Assembly (NCBI GenBank): GCA_012729315.1
Contig: JAAYDI010000193.1
Coordinates: 1-33,121 of the forward strand
Origin: Planctomycetaceae bacterium
Lineage (GTDB): Bacteria; Planctomycetota; Planctomycetia; Pirellulales; Pirellulaceae
Direction of reading: 5' to 3'
DNA length: 33,121 bases
Below the pieces are notes generated by a model. It was not told the DNA's origin. It ran no database searches and saw only the letters and a list, made by a program, of their open reading frames with translations. The translations under genes were made by a program, and so were the position numbers. Shown here one piece after another: positions 32,160 to 33,121 of the stretch (position 1 is its first letter; each line of letters begins with the position of its first letter).

Positions 32160-32960
32160 ATGCTCACCACCGACTTGCTCAACCGCTATATCTCCGACCA
32201 CCCGTACGGCATCTCCAACGGAGCCGCAGACCAGTTGCGGTTCACGCTCGCAGCCTACGGCCGTTTCTGCGGCGTGTCTGGCGCGGCCATATTCGACACG
32301 AACAAGGCCAACGCCTGGATCGACGAACTGCAAGCGACACGCGCCCCTGACACAGTGAGGACCCAACGAGGGAACCTGCTGACGATCTGGCGGTGGGCGT
32401 ACAGGGTGGCCTTGGTCGCCGAGCCGCCTCTGCGGGTGCGGAAGCTCCGCCCAATCCGCCGCTCACCCCAGGCCTGGACACTCCCAGAGGTCCGGCAGCT
32501 CATCCGTACCGCCACCGCTGCAGGGCCGTGGTGGGGCAGCCTTGTCCGGGCAGGGTACGATACAGGTCTGCGGTTGGGGGATCTGCTCTCGGTAACTGCG
32601 GTACAGATCACGGCTACCATGCGGCTGCAGCAGGGAAAGACACGCCGCCCGGTACTCGTCAGCTTCCGCCCTGCCACGCTCTTGGCGATTCGCTTGCACC
32701 TCGACGGCCGCACAGAGGGCCTGGTGTGGCCGTGGCCGTACCGCAGGGAGGCCCTCTACAGGCATTTCAACCGGCTGGTCACGGCTGCGGGGATCCGCCG
32801 GGGGACGTTCCGTTGGTTGCGGCGGACGGCAGCCACGCAGGCGGAACGGGTGCAGGCGGGGAGCGGGGCTCGCCTCCTTGGACACGCCAGCCGGGCCACC
32901 ACCGAGGCCTGGTACATCGATCGCAGCCAATTCGAGATGCCGCCGCTACCGCCGATCTGA
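32160..32960 (+). CDS. Tyrosine recombinase/integrase with a divergent catalytic box
   Basis: 266 residues from ATG 32160 (AGGAG 11 bases upstream; an in-frame start at 32115 would extend into the region just right of the tRNA fragment). An N-terminal SAM-like core-binding domain is followed by the catalytic domain: R138 in DTGLRLGD, K160 in QGKTRRP, R221 in FRWLRRT, H242 in LLGHAS, Y252 in EAWYID. The HxxR box reads R218-W-L-R221, so the first His is replaced by Arg. It probably still breaks and rejoins DNA, as some family members tolerate this change. It is transcribed away from the tRNA fragment and is followed at once by an IS-like end. Confidence 0.8.
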   Translation: MLTTDLLNRYISDHPYGISNGAADQLRFTLAAYGRFCGVSGAAIFDTNKANAWIDELQATRAPDTVRTQRGNLLTIWRWAYRVALVAEPPLRVRKLRPIRRSPQAWTLPEVRQLIRTATAAGPWWGSLVRAGYDTGLRLGDLLSVTAVQITATMRLQQGKTRRPVLVSFRPATLLAIRLHLDGRTEGLVWPWPYRREALYRHFNRLVTAAGIRRGTFRWLRRTAATQAERVQAGSGARLLGHASRATTEAWYIDRSQFEMPPLPPI

Positions 32961-33121
32961 TTGTGTGGATCAGTTCGCGACGGCGCGGTAGAGTTGTCGC
33001 GCGGCGCTCAAAATCGACAGGCTAGCGGCGCTTGAAAATCGACATCTTGGAGGAGCGGAAGATTCGGGACGTAAGTTTCCTGACGACTTTGTCGTGGAAA
33101 GGAACTTGCGATGCCGAATCG
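32961..33121 (+). mobile_element. Left end of a probable IS21-family insertion sequence
   Basis: Two related direct repeats, GGCGCTCAAAATCGACA (33003-33019) and GGCGCTTGAAAATCGACA (33027-33044), lie 24 bases apart. Multiple terminal repeats of this kind are typical of IS21 ends. Further right, GGAAAGGAA precedes ATG 33111 (MPN...), consistent with an istA start. The exact outer boundary is not determined; it may begin a few bases after the recombinase stop at 32960. The element runs off the window. Confidence 0.5.
33111..33121 (+). CDS. istA: Possible istA transposase start (cut by window end)
   Basis: ATG 33111 with GGAAAGGAA upstream opens MPN and is cut after 11 bases. IS21-family IstA proteins in this group often begin MPN. 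Only the context, not the sequence length, supports the call. Confidence 0.3.

Overview
The window looks like a chromosomal segment from a GC-rich planctomycete. The indications are a DUF1559 protein with a type IV pilin-like leader, a small transthyretin-like lipoprotein directly upstream of it, two CRTAC1/ASPIC-UnbV plus TPR gene pairs, a Tat-exported isomerase-like protein, and a rubredoxin-FMN glutamate synthase fusion. The assignment rests on gene content only; there is no rRNA or complete tRNA here.

Layout. 0.1-1.8 kb (-): secreted GH28-like beta-helix protein. 1.9-8.7 kb: two paralogous cassettes, each pairing an FG-GAP/ASPIC-UnbV protein with a membrane-anchored TPR protein, facing each other convergently and with swapped internal order. 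9.0-10.9 kb (+): lipoprotein and DUF1559 protein, ended by a strong intrinsic terminator. 11.0-13.7 kb: a small Cys-rich protein (-), a secreted alpha/beta hydrolase (+) and a Tat-signal FucI/AraA-like protein (-). 13.9-18.2 kb: rubredoxin-GltB fusion (+), a decayed TrmO-like tail, gamma-carbonic anhydrase-like protein (-), NADPH-dependent FMN reductase (+) and MATE exporter (+). 18.3-21.9 kb, all minus strand: trmO with a methyltransferase, a DksA/TraR-type zinc-finger protein, and the Mg transporter mgtE, separated by intergenic repeats. 22.1-24.1 kb: small uncharacterised ORFs, plus a remnant of a DUF21 (CNNM/CorC) gene.

24.1-27.6 kb holds the best candidate for an undescribed system. It is a tight three-gene minus-strand operon in which every junction overlaps: a protein with two winged-helix-like ends, a large P-loop ATPase, and a membrane protein. 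No family name could be given to any of the three from sequence alone. 27.9-30.1 kb encodes a secreted fusion of an inosine-uridine nucleoside hydrolase domain to a right-handed parallel beta-helix.

The right end, 30.8-33.1 kb, is mobile-element debris: a ParA cut after about 127 residues, an integrase with a frameshift and no catalytic domain, paired inverted recombinase-like sites, the 3' half of a tRNA-Leu(GAG) with an adjacent terminator (a likely attachment site), a second intact but divergent tyrosine recombinase, and the left end of what looks like an IS21-family insertion sequence running off the window.

All functions are read from motifs and family resemblance by eye; no search was run.
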